Shown in pieces: positions 35,083 to 44,140 of a stretch of 64,000 bases of DNA; position 1 is the stretch's first letter, and each line of letters opens with the position of its first letter. Source of the stretch: SXIZ01 sp040079795. Lineage in GTDB: Bacteria > Pseudomonadota > Gammaproteobacteria > Methylococcales > Methylomonadaceae. The notes beneath the pieces were generated by a model, which saw only the letters and a list, made by a program, of their open reading frames with translations, was not told where the DNA came from and made no database searches. The stretch covers positions 62,001-126,000 of the forward strand of contig JBEBJQ010000002.1 of assembly GCA_040079795.1 (NCBI GenBank), given 5' to 3'. Position numbers and translations under genes: made by a program.

Positions 35083-37827
35083 TTAGTACCCCACGCCTTT
35101 CGGCTTACAATGCAGTTCGTTAATAAAGTCCAAACTATATTGGGCGTTATAATCTGGCATGTCAGGCGCTTTATATGCAAAACCTTGATCGTCTTTACTA
35201 ATAACTAATGACCAGCCGCTAACGTAGTCACGGATAAAACGGCCTTCAGCGTAGCGTTCCTTTGGATTATAGAAGTTATTGCTGTACTGTTGGGTAGCAC
35301 AATTAAAGAGCGCTTTGGCTTTGGCGGTTTCACAGCCACTTGCGGGAGTCAATTGTATGTCGATGTTGTTTAAGGCGTCGGTGTTGATCGGGTAATCTAT
35401 TTCGTTAAAGTCGTTGCGCCTGAAAAAAATCCTTCCTATCGAACGGGCATATTGCTTTTTAACAGTCTGTGGGTTAATCGGCAAGCTGAATTCACCATCG
35501 TTTAAGCTGGCGGTATAACTGGATGGATCACTCGCTACGCTAATTTTCACGTCGTAGAGTGGATTGCCGGTGCAACTGTTGCGGATTTTACCAATCACTG
35601 TTTTAGGGCTGTCTAGCAACAGCACCTGTAAGGCATAATGGTAGTCACTACTTGGTTTAGACAGAGAGCGGGTAGCTATGGGGTTTTTGTTGGTGATTTT
35701 TAATTTGTAATATCCATCGACAGGCAAGCTGCCTTGTACCAGAATGCTTTCGCCTGTCCGGGTCGTCAGGGTTGCCAGTGAATGGTCAGCAGCATCAAAT
35801 AATTCGACTTGCGGATCAATCTGAGCACCTACCAGGACTTCCAGTTTGTAAATAACGCCTTTTTGAGCATAAAAATTATACCAATCAATCTTGTTGGATT
35901 CTAACGCCCGCTCAGGTTCGGGTATATTAACCAGCAGGCTTAAAGCGTTAGCAGAGGTCTTAGGGGCGTTTTCAATTACGACTTTTTGAGTAGCCGTAAT
36001 GCTTTTACCCTGTATATCAACCGCAGTTAAGGTAACAATAAAGGTACCCGGATCGTTAAAGGTCATGCTGGTTAGTTTGCCTGTAGCTTGTTGTATCTGT
36101 GCAGCTTTGGCGCTCATCAAGGCTTTAGTAGCAACGACTTCCAGCTCTGCGCGCCATTGATAGCTAGCACTGTCTATAAATCCACTGGCATCCAGAGTAA
36201 CTGATAGTGGCACTACACCTCTGGAAGGACTCAAAGAAAAGCTGGGGGGTTTTGTCAGCGTTGGAACTGGCGCAGCAGTTACTGTTGTTATTGGCGCAAG
36301 CGTTGGAGTGGAAATAAGCGTCGGCGCAGGGGTTAGCGTTAAGGTTGGTGTTGACGTCGGTTTTTGCGTAGCAGTAGGCGTCGGAATTAAAGTTGTTATG
36401 GGAGGAGTTGGCGTTGGACAAGTCTGTATTCTCCAGGCGGGATCTTTTTGATCTAAATAAGTGATTAATACCGAGTCGCTGGTGGTAAGGCAATTGTTAT
36501 TTTCTAAATACAAATATCCAGCTCCGGCGCCAATATTCGTTAACTTGGTTAACGTTCCGGGAATAATACCGCTAAGTTGGTTACGGCTTAAATCGAAATA
36601 AACCAACTTTGCCAAATTTCCCAACTCATTTGGGATACTGCCGCTCAATTGGTTATTGGATAAGTAAAGGTACTGTAGCTGCGACAACTGCCCCAGTGTC
36701 GTCGGAATCATACCGCTAAGTTGGTTATTGTTTAACATAAGCGTTTGCAATTGGCTCAAGTTCCCTAGTGCAGCTGGAATCGAACCGCTGAATTGATTAT
36801 AGTCCAGCAAAAGCGTCTGCAACTGTGCCAAATTCCCCAGTGAAGCTGGAATACTGCCACTGAGTTGATTGCTCTCAAGATATAGCCCCAGCAATTGCGG
36901 TAAATTGCCTAATTCTATTGGGATGCTGCCGGTGAGTTGATTATTTTTCAGGTAAAAATACTGCAATTGTGACAATTGCCCCAAAGAAGAGGGAATGCTG
37001 CCACTGAGTTGATTTTTATCCAAACGCAGATTTTGCAGCTGCGTCAGCTTCCCTAACTCAGCTGGGATCGTACCGCTAAATTGATTATTGTTTAACTGAA
37101 GATTCAGCAACTGGGCCAATTGTCCGATCGAAGCCGGTATTGCGCCACTGAGCTGGTTTCCATGTAAGAAAAGACTTTGTAACTGCAGCAAGTTACCTAG
37201 CTCTGTGGGAAGTACGCCACTAAGTTGGTTATAGTGTAAGCTAAGATTTTGCAACTGCGTCAAGTTCCCTAGACTAGCTGGAACCGAACCAGTAAGTTGA
37301 TTGCTGCCTAAATGAATATACTGCAACTGCGTCAACTGTCCGAATGCAACCGGTATTGAACCGCTGAGTTGATTGAAACCCAAGTCAAGCCTTTGCAACT
37401 GCATCAAATTTGCCAACTCCGCAGGAATTGTGCCAGTGACTTGGTTATCAAATAATGAAAACTGCAACAACTGGGTCAAGTTCCCAAGGGTAACAGGGAT
37501 AGTGCCATTCAGCTGGTTGTTGTTCAAGCGGAGAGTCTGCAACTGCGCCAAGTTCCCCAATGCAGCAGGAATAGAACCACTAAGCTGATTACCCCCTAAA
37601 TTAAGAGAAAGGACATTATTGCCAGCGCCACCACAAAAAATCCCATACCAGCTACATTCTGTACCGGCCGCACCTAACCAGCCTGTTTTGTTAATCCAAT
37701 TGGCTCCGTTAGTGCTGTTATACAAGGCAACGAGTGCATCCCGCTCAGTGCTTGGGATAGCCGCATTTACCTGACAAGAACCGGTTAACAGTGCCAGGGT
37801 AAAAAATAGTTTAAAGCAGTGGCGCAT
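35083..37827 (-). CDS. secreted plant-type leucine-rich-repeat protein 1
   Basis: The protein has 914 residues from ATG 37827 (SD GGAGC). A signal peptide is followed by a cap (ALVALYNSTNGANW...TECSWYGIFC) and 15 LRRs of 24 residues with the plant-type LxGxIPxxLG consensus. A threonine-proline linker follows, then a PKD-like domain (GVVPLSVTLDASGF), a PPC-like beta domain (VELFDAADHSLATL), a carboxypeptidase-regulatory-like domain (GKIRNSCTGNPLYDVKIS) and a conserved tail ending HCKPKGVGY. Such proteins are probably surface or matrix ligand binders. It is the last of three adjacent paralogues and has the longest LRR tract. Confidence 0.88.
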   Translation of the reverse strand: MRHCFKLFFTLALLTGSCQVNAAIPSTERDALVALYNSTNGANWINKTGWLGAAGTECSWYGIFCGGAGNNVLSLNLGGNQLSGSIPAALGNLAQLQTLRLNNNQLNGTIPVTLGNLTQLLQFSLFDNQVTGTIPAELANLMQLQRLDLGFNQLSGSIPVAFGQLTQLQYIHLGSNQLTGSVPASLGNLTQLQNLSLHYNQLSGVLPTELGNLLQLQSLFLHGNQLSGAIPASIGQLAQLLNLQLNNNQFSGTIPAELGKLTQLQNLRLDKNQLSGSIPSSLGQLSQLQYFYLKNNQLTGSIPIELGNLPQLLGLYLESNQLSGSIPASLGNLAQLQTLLLDYNQFSGSIPAALGNLSQLQTLMLNNNQLSGMIPTTLGQLSQLQYLYLSNNQLSGSIPNELGNLAKLVYFDLSRNQLSGIIPGTLTKLTNIGAGAGYLYLENNNCLTTSDSVLITYLDQKDPAWRIQTCPTPTPPITTLIPTPTATQKPTSTPTLTLTPAPTLISTPTLAPITTVTAAPVPTLTKPPSFSLSPSRGVVPLSVTLDASGFIDSASYQWRAELEVVATKALMSAKAAQIQQATGKLTSMTFNDPGTFIVTLTAVDIQGKSITATQKVVIENAPKTSANALSLLVNIPEPERALESNKIDWYNFYAQKGVIYKLEVLVGAQIDPQVELFDAADHSLATLTTRTGESILVQGSLPVDGYYKLKITNKNPIATRSLSKPSSDYHYALQVLLLDSPKTVIGKIRNSCTGNPLYDVKISVASDPSSYTASLNDGEFSLPINPQTVKKQYARSIGRIFFRRNDFNEIDYPINTDALNNIDIQLTPASGCETAKAKALFNCATQQYSNNFYNPKERYAEGRFIRDYVSGWSLVISKDDQGFAYKAPDMPDYNAQYSLDFINELHCKPKGVGY

Positions 37828-37952
37828 TGGTGCTCCAAGAGTTACAAAGTTCATGTCAGTTAAAAAAAATCGTCAAGCGGGCTGATGCCTTTTCGTAGCT
37901 TATGTGCGGATGACATCCCCATGCATTAGGGCTTACGAACATACTGATCCGG

Positions 37953-39995
37953 TTAATATCCCGCGCCTTTGGGCTTGCAATGCAGTGTATTAATAAAATC
38001 CAGAGAGTATTGCGCATTATAATTTTGCATGCCGGGAGCCTTATAAGCGAAACCTACATCATTTTTACCGATGATTAACGACCAGCCACTGTCATAATCA
38101 CGGATAAACCGGTCATTTTCATAACGTTCTGTAGCGTTATAGAAGTTTTCACTGTATAGCCTGGCAGCACAATTAAAGATTGTTTTAGCTTTAACTGTTT
38201 CACACCCTTGTTCTGGGGTAAGTTGAATTTCAACATCATCGAGGTTATCCGTATTAATGAGCAACTCCGCCTCCTTGAAATCATTGCGCCTGAAATTAAT
38301 CCGCCCTGCCGAACGCGTTTGAATCCCTTTAACCGCTTTCGAATCAATCGGCAAACTAAACTCACCATCACTTAAGCTGGCGGTATAGCTCCAAGGATTG
38401 CTTACCACACTGATTTGAACATCATTAACGGGATTACCCGTACAACTGTTACGAATTTTACCGATCACTGTTTTAGGGTTATCCACCAGCAACACCTGCA
38501 ACGCATAGTTAAAATGATTGCTAGGCTTAGGAAGCGAGCGGGCAACTATAGGATTTTTATTGGTAATCTTTAATTTATAATAGCCATCAGCAGGTAAACT
38601 GCCCTGCACCAAAATACTCTCGCCAGTCTTAGTGACCACTGATGCCATTGGCTTATCCGCAGCATTAAATAACTCCACCAGCGGACTTATACCCTCGCCC
38701 ACTGCAATTTCCAGTTTATAGGTGACCCCTTTTTGCCCATAAAAACGATACCAATCGACTTTATCAGCTTCCAATACCCGCTCTGTTTTTGGCACATTAA
38801 TCAGCAAACTCATCATACTAGGAGATTTAGCGCCAGAGGCTACTGCAACAATAATTTGTTTGGTTGCCGAAACGCTTTTCCCCTGTTTGTCCGTCGCTTT
38901 TAAAATAATATTAAACGTACCCGCATCATTAAATGTCATGCTGGTTAACTTGCCGATAGTGGGTTTTGGCGGAGAAATTTTAGCCGCACCGATAACCTCG
39001 CTACGCCATTCATAACGCTCTGCCGCATCAAAAATACCGTCAGCATCAAGCGTTACTGTTAAAGGTGCAACACCTTTAGCGGGAATCACGTTGGTATCCT
39101 TAAGTGTCACTATAGGCGCTGGTGTGGGAACCGGTGTGGGCGTAGGTGCAAGGGTCAGAGCAGGTTTAACAGGACAATTTTGGGTTTTCCAGTTAGGGTC
39201 TTTCTGATCTAAATATTTGATTAATGCTGCATCAGTAGTAGTGAGGCAATTGTTACCCATCAATCTAATGGCTTGAAGATTTGTCAAGCGCGTTAGGGAA
39301 ACCGGAATGCTGCCACTGAGTTTATTGTAATGTAAGTAAAGGCGCACCAGCTTCGTCAATTGTCCCAATTCGGTAGGGATAGTGCCGGCAAGTTCATTGG
39401 TGTCTAGATGCAAAAACAACAACTGGGATAATTGCCCTAATGCGGCAGGAATATTACCACTGAGTTTATTGCCATCTAAATAAAGGGTCTGCAAACGCGA
39501 TAACTGTCCGAATGTGGCAGGGATACTACCGCTAATTTGATTATTATATAAATCAAGATACAACAGCTGCGACAATTTCCCCAATTCAACAGGGATGCTA
39601 CCGCTGAACTGGTTGCTATTTAAATGAAACTCCTGCAATTGTAACAACTGCCCTAATTCCTTGGGAAGGCTGCCACTAAGCTTGTTCTCACCCAAGTAAA
39701 GATTTTGCAATTTGGACAACTGCCCCAATATGGGAGGAATGGTACCGATCAGATTGTTATTATTTAATCTAAGCGATATGACATTTTTAGCACCGGTATC
39801 ACAAGCAACGCCAAACCAGTTACATTCAGTGCCAGCCGCACCCAGCCAACCGGTCTTATTCGTCCATTTAGCACCATTAGCGCTGTTGTATAACGCAACC
39901 AGCGCATTTCGTTCAGCGACAGGAACAGCTGCATTGGCCTGAGCAGCACTTATTAACAGCGCCAACGAAAAAAAAAGCTTTAAAACAATACCCAT
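37953..39995 (-). CDS. secreted leucine-rich-repeat protein 2
   Basis: The protein has 680 residues from ATG 39995 (SD GGAG). The architecture is the same as paralogue 1 but with seven LRRs, one short Thr-Pro linker, one PKD-like domain, the PPC-like domain and the shared C-terminal module ending HCKPKGAGY. The cap VAERNALVALYNSANGAKW and cysteine pair are conserved. It lies 125 bases upstream of paralogue 1. Confidence 0.88.
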   Translation of the reverse strand: MGIVLKLFFSLALLISAAQANAAVPVAERNALVALYNSANGAKWTNKTGWLGAAGTECNWFGVACDTGAKNVISLRLNNNNLIGTIPPILGQLSKLQNLYLGENKLSGSLPKELGQLLQLQEFHLNSNQFSGSIPVELGKLSQLLYLDLYNNQISGSIPATFGQLSRLQTLYLDGNKLSGNIPAALGQLSQLLFLHLDTNELAGTIPTELGQLTKLVRLYLHYNKLSGSIPVSLTRLTNLQAIRLMGNNCLTTTDAALIKYLDQKDPNWKTQNCPVKPALTLAPTPTPVPTPAPIVTLKDTNVIPAKGVAPLTVTLDADGIFDAAERYEWRSEVIGAAKISPPKPTIGKLTSMTFNDAGTFNIILKATDKQGKSVSATKQIIVAVASGAKSPSMMSLLINVPKTERVLEADKVDWYRFYGQKGVTYKLEIAVGEGISPLVELFNAADKPMASVVTKTGESILVQGSLPADGYYKLKITNKNPIVARSLPKPSNHFNYALQVLLVDNPKTVIGKIRNSCTGNPVNDVQISVVSNPWSYTASLSDGEFSLPIDSKAVKGIQTRSAGRINFRRNDFKEAELLINTDNLDDVEIQLTPEQGCETVKAKTIFNCAARLYSENFYNATERYENDRFIRDYDSGWSLIIGKNDVGFAYKAPGMQNYNAQYSLDFINTLHCKPKGAGY

Positions 39996-40144
39996 CGGTT
40001 ACTCCGATTATTACAAATTAGATGTTAGTTAAAAATGCCAGGTAGTAGGCGCGGTTTTTGCGTGCGCCCCTAAGGTCTCCATGACAAATTTTCAACTATA
40101 ACAATTGCGGCATCTGTAATCAAGGAAGTTACCATTAAGTTAAA

Positions 40145-42523
40145 TTAATACCCAGCTCCTTTGGTCTTACAATGCAGACCATTAATAAAGTCTAAAGAAT
40201 ATTGGGTGTTATAATCCAGCATATCAGGGGCTTTATATGCAAAGCTTTGGTCATCTTTGTTAATCATTAATGACCAGCCGCTGACATAGTCACGGATAAA
40301 AAGATCGCCTTCATATCGTTCTTTGGGATTATAAAAGTTGTCACTGTATTTCTGGGTAGCGCAGTCAAACAGTGCTTTAGCTTTTATTGTTTCACAACCA
40401 TTCACGGGGGTAAGTTGAATCTCGACATTACTCAAGGTATCCGTACTGAAGGGGTAATCCTGCACTTTAAAATCATCCCGTCTGAAGGTAATCCTACCTA
40501 CTGAGCGGGTTTGCAATTTTTTAACCGCTTGTGGGTTATAGGGCAGACTGAATCCACCGTCGTTTAGGCTGGCGGTATAACTTGATGCATCACTCGCCAC
40601 ATTGACTTGCACATTGTAAAGGGGATTACCGGTGCAACTATTGCGGATTTTACCAATCACCGTTTTAGGGCTATCCAACAGTAGCACTTGTAAAGTATAA
40701 CTATAATCAGTGCTTGGTTTAGGTAGCGAGCGGCTGATTAAAGAATTTTGATTAGTGAGCTTTAACTTATAATACCCATCCGCAGGCAGACTGCCTTGGA
40801 CCAGAATGCTTTCACCAAGATGGGTAACCAGTGCGGCCAACCGTTGGTCTGCCGCATCAAACAATTCCACCAGTGGATCTATCTGGGCACCTACCACGAC
40901 TTCCAATTTATAGGTCACACCTTTTTGCCCATAAAAAGTGTACCAGTCTGTCCTGTTGGACTCTAGCGGGCGCTCAGACCCAGGAATGTTAACCAGCAGG
41001 CTTAAAGCATTAGTAGACAACTTAGGTGCATCATCAATAACGATTCTTTGGGTGGCGACAATACTTTTGCCCTGTTTATCGGTCGCAGTTAAAGTTATAA
41101 CAAAAGTACCCGGATCATTAAAAGTCATACTGGTTAGTTTGCCACTGGCTTGCTGCACCTCAACAGTTTTGGCTATTATATTTGCCTTAAGTGTGGTGGC
41201 AACTTCAGGCTCTGCGCGCCACAAATAATTAACACTATTATCCGCGCTATCTAATACACCAGTAGCATCTAAAGTGACGGTTAACGGCACGACACCTTTG
41301 GAAAAACTGATGGAAAAGCTGGGTGTTTTAGTAGGCGTCGGCGTAGAGACTGGTGTCGAAGTTGGGGTAGGTGTAACAATAGGAGGCAAAAGGACAGTTG
41401 GCTTATCAACAGGTGTTGGCGTAATAACAGCAATGGGATTCATGCTAATCTGCTGACTGCTAGTAGCGGTTTTTCCGGCGTTATTGGTGACTGTCAAGGT
41501 GACAGTGATCATACCCAGCGTACTAAAGGTCATACTGGCCTGCTTACCATTGGCGGTTTGACCGTCAGAACTGCTCCAGGCGTAACTAACAATCGTTCCA
41601 CCACTGTCGCTGGAACCGGAGGCATCCAGATTCACAACGAGCGGGCTACTGCCTTTAGTAGAGTTGGCAACAAAAGACGAGACAGGAATACTATTTTCGT
41701 TTCTAAGGTTTTGCGGTGGTTGCAGCGTTTGATTCGCTGTGACAATAATTTGTTTATTGGTTAATGCCGTTTTGCCAAAGTTATTAGTCACAGTCAGGGT
41801 AACAGTGACGTTCCCTAGGGCACTAAAGGTCATATTGGCTTGTTTGCCACTGGCGATTTGCCCATCGGAACTGCTCCATGCGTAACTAACAATCGTTCCC
41901 CCGCTGTCGCTGGAACCGGAAGCATCCAAACTGACAGTGAGTGGCGTATTTCCTTGGGACGGGTTGGCTGTATAAGACGCAACCGGAGCACCGCAGTTTT
42001 GTGTCTGCCAAGCGGGATCTTTTTGGTTTAAATAGGTGATTAATACTGGATCACTGGCGAGGAGGCAGTTGTTGTTTTCTAATTGAAGATATTGAATATT
42101 CACTAACTGTGTTAACTCGGATGGGATAGTACCGCTGAATTGGTTCCCTTGTAAGCTTAATGTCTTTAACTTGGTCAATTGCCCCAATTCGGCAGGTATG
42201 GAACCACTGAGCTGATTGCCTGATAAGTCAAGGGAAACTAACTCTGTAAATCGTGCCAATATACTGCCAATTAACGGATTTTTAAGGCTTTTGTAAGATA
42301 GACGAAGTTCTGTAACATGATCGTTATAACAAACTACCTCGGGGTAATTGCATACATTCTGATCCGGTTGATACCACTTGTATGCGCCTGGATACGAGGA
42401 GCCGCCTGTGGAATAATACAATCCTGTTAGAGCCTCCTGTTCGCTCGCGGGAATCGCCGCACTTACCTGACTAATATTGGCTAACATTACCAAAGCAATA
42501 AATAGTTTAAAAAATATACGCAT
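40145..42523 (-). CDS. secreted leucine-rich-repeat/PKD protein 3
   Basis: The protein has 792 residues from ATG 42523, which has GGAGC upstream. Only two or three LRRs remain (LSGSIPAELGQL, FSGTIPSELTQL). Instead there are two nearly identical PKD domains (SLDASGSSDSGGTIVSYAW) and then the linker, third PKD-like, PPC-like and C-terminal module ending HCKTKGAGY. So the paralogues vary in LRR and PKD number but keep the C-terminal 330 residues. It is likely exported. Confidence 0.87.
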   Translation of the reverse strand: MRIFFKLFIALVMLANISQVSAAIPASEQEALTGLYYSTGGSSYPGAYKWYQPDQNVCNYPEVVCYNDHVTELRLSYKSLKNPLIGSILARFTELVSLDLSGNQLSGSIPAELGQLTKLKTLSLQGNQFSGTIPSELTQLVNIQYLQLENNNCLLASDPVLITYLNQKDPAWQTQNCGAPVASYTANPSQGNTPLTVSLDASGSSDSGGTIVSYAWSSSDGQIASGKQANMTFSALGNVTVTLTVTNNFGKTALTNKQIIVTANQTLQPPQNLRNENSIPVSSFVANSTKGSSPLVVNLDASGSSDSGGTIVSYAWSSSDGQTANGKQASMTFSTLGMITVTLTVTNNAGKTATSSQQISMNPIAVITPTPVDKPTVLLPPIVTPTPTSTPVSTPTPTKTPSFSISFSKGVVPLTVTLDATGVLDSADNSVNYLWRAEPEVATTLKANIIAKTVEVQQASGKLTSMTFNDPGTFVITLTATDKQGKSIVATQRIVIDDAPKLSTNALSLLVNIPGSERPLESNRTDWYTFYGQKGVTYKLEVVVGAQIDPLVELFDAADQRLAALVTHLGESILVQGSLPADGYYKLKLTNQNSLISRSLPKPSTDYSYTLQVLLLDSPKTVIGKIRNSCTGNPLYNVQVNVASDASSYTASLNDGGFSLPYNPQAVKKLQTRSVGRITFRRDDFKVQDYPFSTDTLSNVEIQLTPVNGCETIKAKALFDCATQKYSDNFYNPKERYEGDLFIRDYVSGWSLMINKDDQSFAYKAPDMLDYNTQYSLDFINGLHCKTKGAGY

Positions 42524-42653
42524 TCGTTGCTCCAATAAAAATACAAGTTTGAATCAAATTTAAACAATATGTGAGATAGGTATCAACTAGCTCAGGTTAT
42601 CTGTTACCGGTTAGCACTTATTCAATTCGAATGAAAACACCCCACAACCCCCA

Positions 42654-43745
42654 TTAAAATGCCAGATTCAGACCTGCTGCAAAGCCTTGGGTTATATCTT
42701 TGTTACCCCGGTTCTCGTCAGATTGAACTTCAATCCATTGATAACGGTAACCAGCGTAGATCGCCGCTGCCGAGATGGGCGTGCCAGCCGGAATGAAGTT
42801 ACCATCAAGGGAATAGGATAAGCCGCCTTCAATCAGGTTGTAATCCGCAGCTGAACTAACCCCCTGACCCGTGTTACTGTCGCTATGATGCTCAGTCATA
42901 AAACCATGCATATAATTAAAATAGGTGCCAAAACCATGAGCCATAGGCGCGGATAATGCCAAACCTAATAACGGACCGTCCAGATCAAAAATATACTGCT
43001 TGTTTTCGGTATTAGCATCAGTCGTTCGACCAGTCAACAAGTTTTGTGTGCTGAAACTATTCTGAATATCAAAATGTTGCCGCACGCTTTTGTAGCCGGT
43101 TAAAAAAGCAATATTAGGAGTGAGCGCATAACCCACGTTAATATCCCATTCTTCCCGTTTGGCATTGTAACTCTGGCGCTGTTGATAATTATTGTCATCC
43201 GTCACCGATCCGTCGCCAACCAAAGTCAAACGGGTACTAGCAGATACCGGATCGAACCCAAAACTGGTTTGGGAATAATACCCCCCCCCCAGTAAAAAGT
43301 TTTTATAGCGCAGATTGAGGGTAGGAATAGCGGTAACTTGTTCATCGCTGTGTATCATTTGCGTTTGATTGGTATCGGAATAAACCAGTGCGCCATTGGT
43401 TTGGTTTAAGCCACGAAAGCTAGCGGGTATGAATAATCCCGCAATACTGCTATCCCACCGGTTTACCCACACCTTGGTACCGATGCTAACAGAAAAATCT
43501 TTCAAGGCGGTAGGCTTCCAATCAGCAGCATGGGTATCGTCCGCTACCGGCATAGGGGCAAAAGCACGCGTTTCCGCATGTGCTGATGCCGGAGCCGCTT
43601 GGCTTTCCTGCGCCGCTTGCAATTGTTTTTTGAGATCAGCGTTTTCCTGACGCAAACGGGCAAGTTCTGTAGCATCATCCGCATAAGCGCTTGATAAAAA
43701 AGCAAGTCCTATCAATGCAGTGGTTTTGAGCAAAGTTTTCTTCAT
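42654..43745 (-). CDS. outer-membrane beta-barrel protein
   Basis: The protein has 363 residues and SD GGAG before ATG 43745. A signal peptide (ends SSAYA), a short coiled coil (LARLRQENADLKKQLQAAQ, 28-46) and an alanine-rich linker precede a barrel of about 270 residues that ends FAAGLNLAF. The coiled coil followed by a barrel is like porins tethered to peptidoglycan. The exact family is not recognised. It is monocistronic. Confidence 0.78.
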   Translation of the reverse strand: MKKTLLKTTALIGLAFLSSAYADDATELARLRQENADLKKQLQAAQESQAAPASAHAETRAFAPMPVADDTHAADWKPTALKDFSVSIGTKVWVNRWDSSIAGLFIPASFRGLNQTNGALVYSDTNQTQMIHSDEQVTAIPTLNLRYKNFLLGGGYYSQTSFGFDPVSASTRLTLVGDGSVTDDNNYQQRQSYNAKREEWDINVGYALTPNIAFLTGYKSVRQHFDIQNSFSTQNLLTGRTTDANTENKQYIFDLDGPLLGLALSAPMAHGFGTYFNYMHGFMTEHHSDSNTGQGVSSAADYNLIEGGLSYSLDGNFIPAGTPISAAAIYAGYRYQWIEVQSDENRGNKDITQGFAAGLNLAF

Positions 43746-44140
43746 GGTGTTTCTCCTGAGTGCGCTTAATTATGATTACAAAACATTTATAAAAAATAGA
43801 AATACTTTAACTGGCGATTACTTAAAATCTGCAATGCGATATGTTGTAGCCGTTTAGTACCGAACCTGCCGACAAACAATCAAACACAACATGACGGGGC
43901 TTTCAAAACCTCATCGGCCTTATATTGCATACTGAACAACCACCTACTAAAGTAGGTGGGTTCGCGCGGTTCGCAGGGGGCTAAAGCCCACCCGCTCCTC
44001 GCTCCCGCGCTAAAAGCCCCTGCGATAAGCTTTGGGGCTAGTTATGACCCAGCCAGCCAGGACTGCTAAAGCCGGTGGTTTTAACCCTGTTTCTGGATAA
44101 TAAAAGGTGATTTTAAAAAGTGCAGGGTATTACAGTTGGC
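43746..44140. other. 395-base gap with hairpins
   Basis: No gene. It contains the hairpin at 43940-43959 and GC-rich sequence with GGGGCTAAAGCCC-like segments up to 44060. This may be the end of a lost IS200/IS605-type element. Confidence 0.45.
43940..43959. repeat. hairpin resembling an IS200/IS605 end
   Basis: CCACCTACT and AGTAGGTGG are perfect 9-base arms around AA. This hairpin type is common at the ends of IS200/IS605/IS1341 elements. No transposase is present nearby. Confidence 0.4.
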
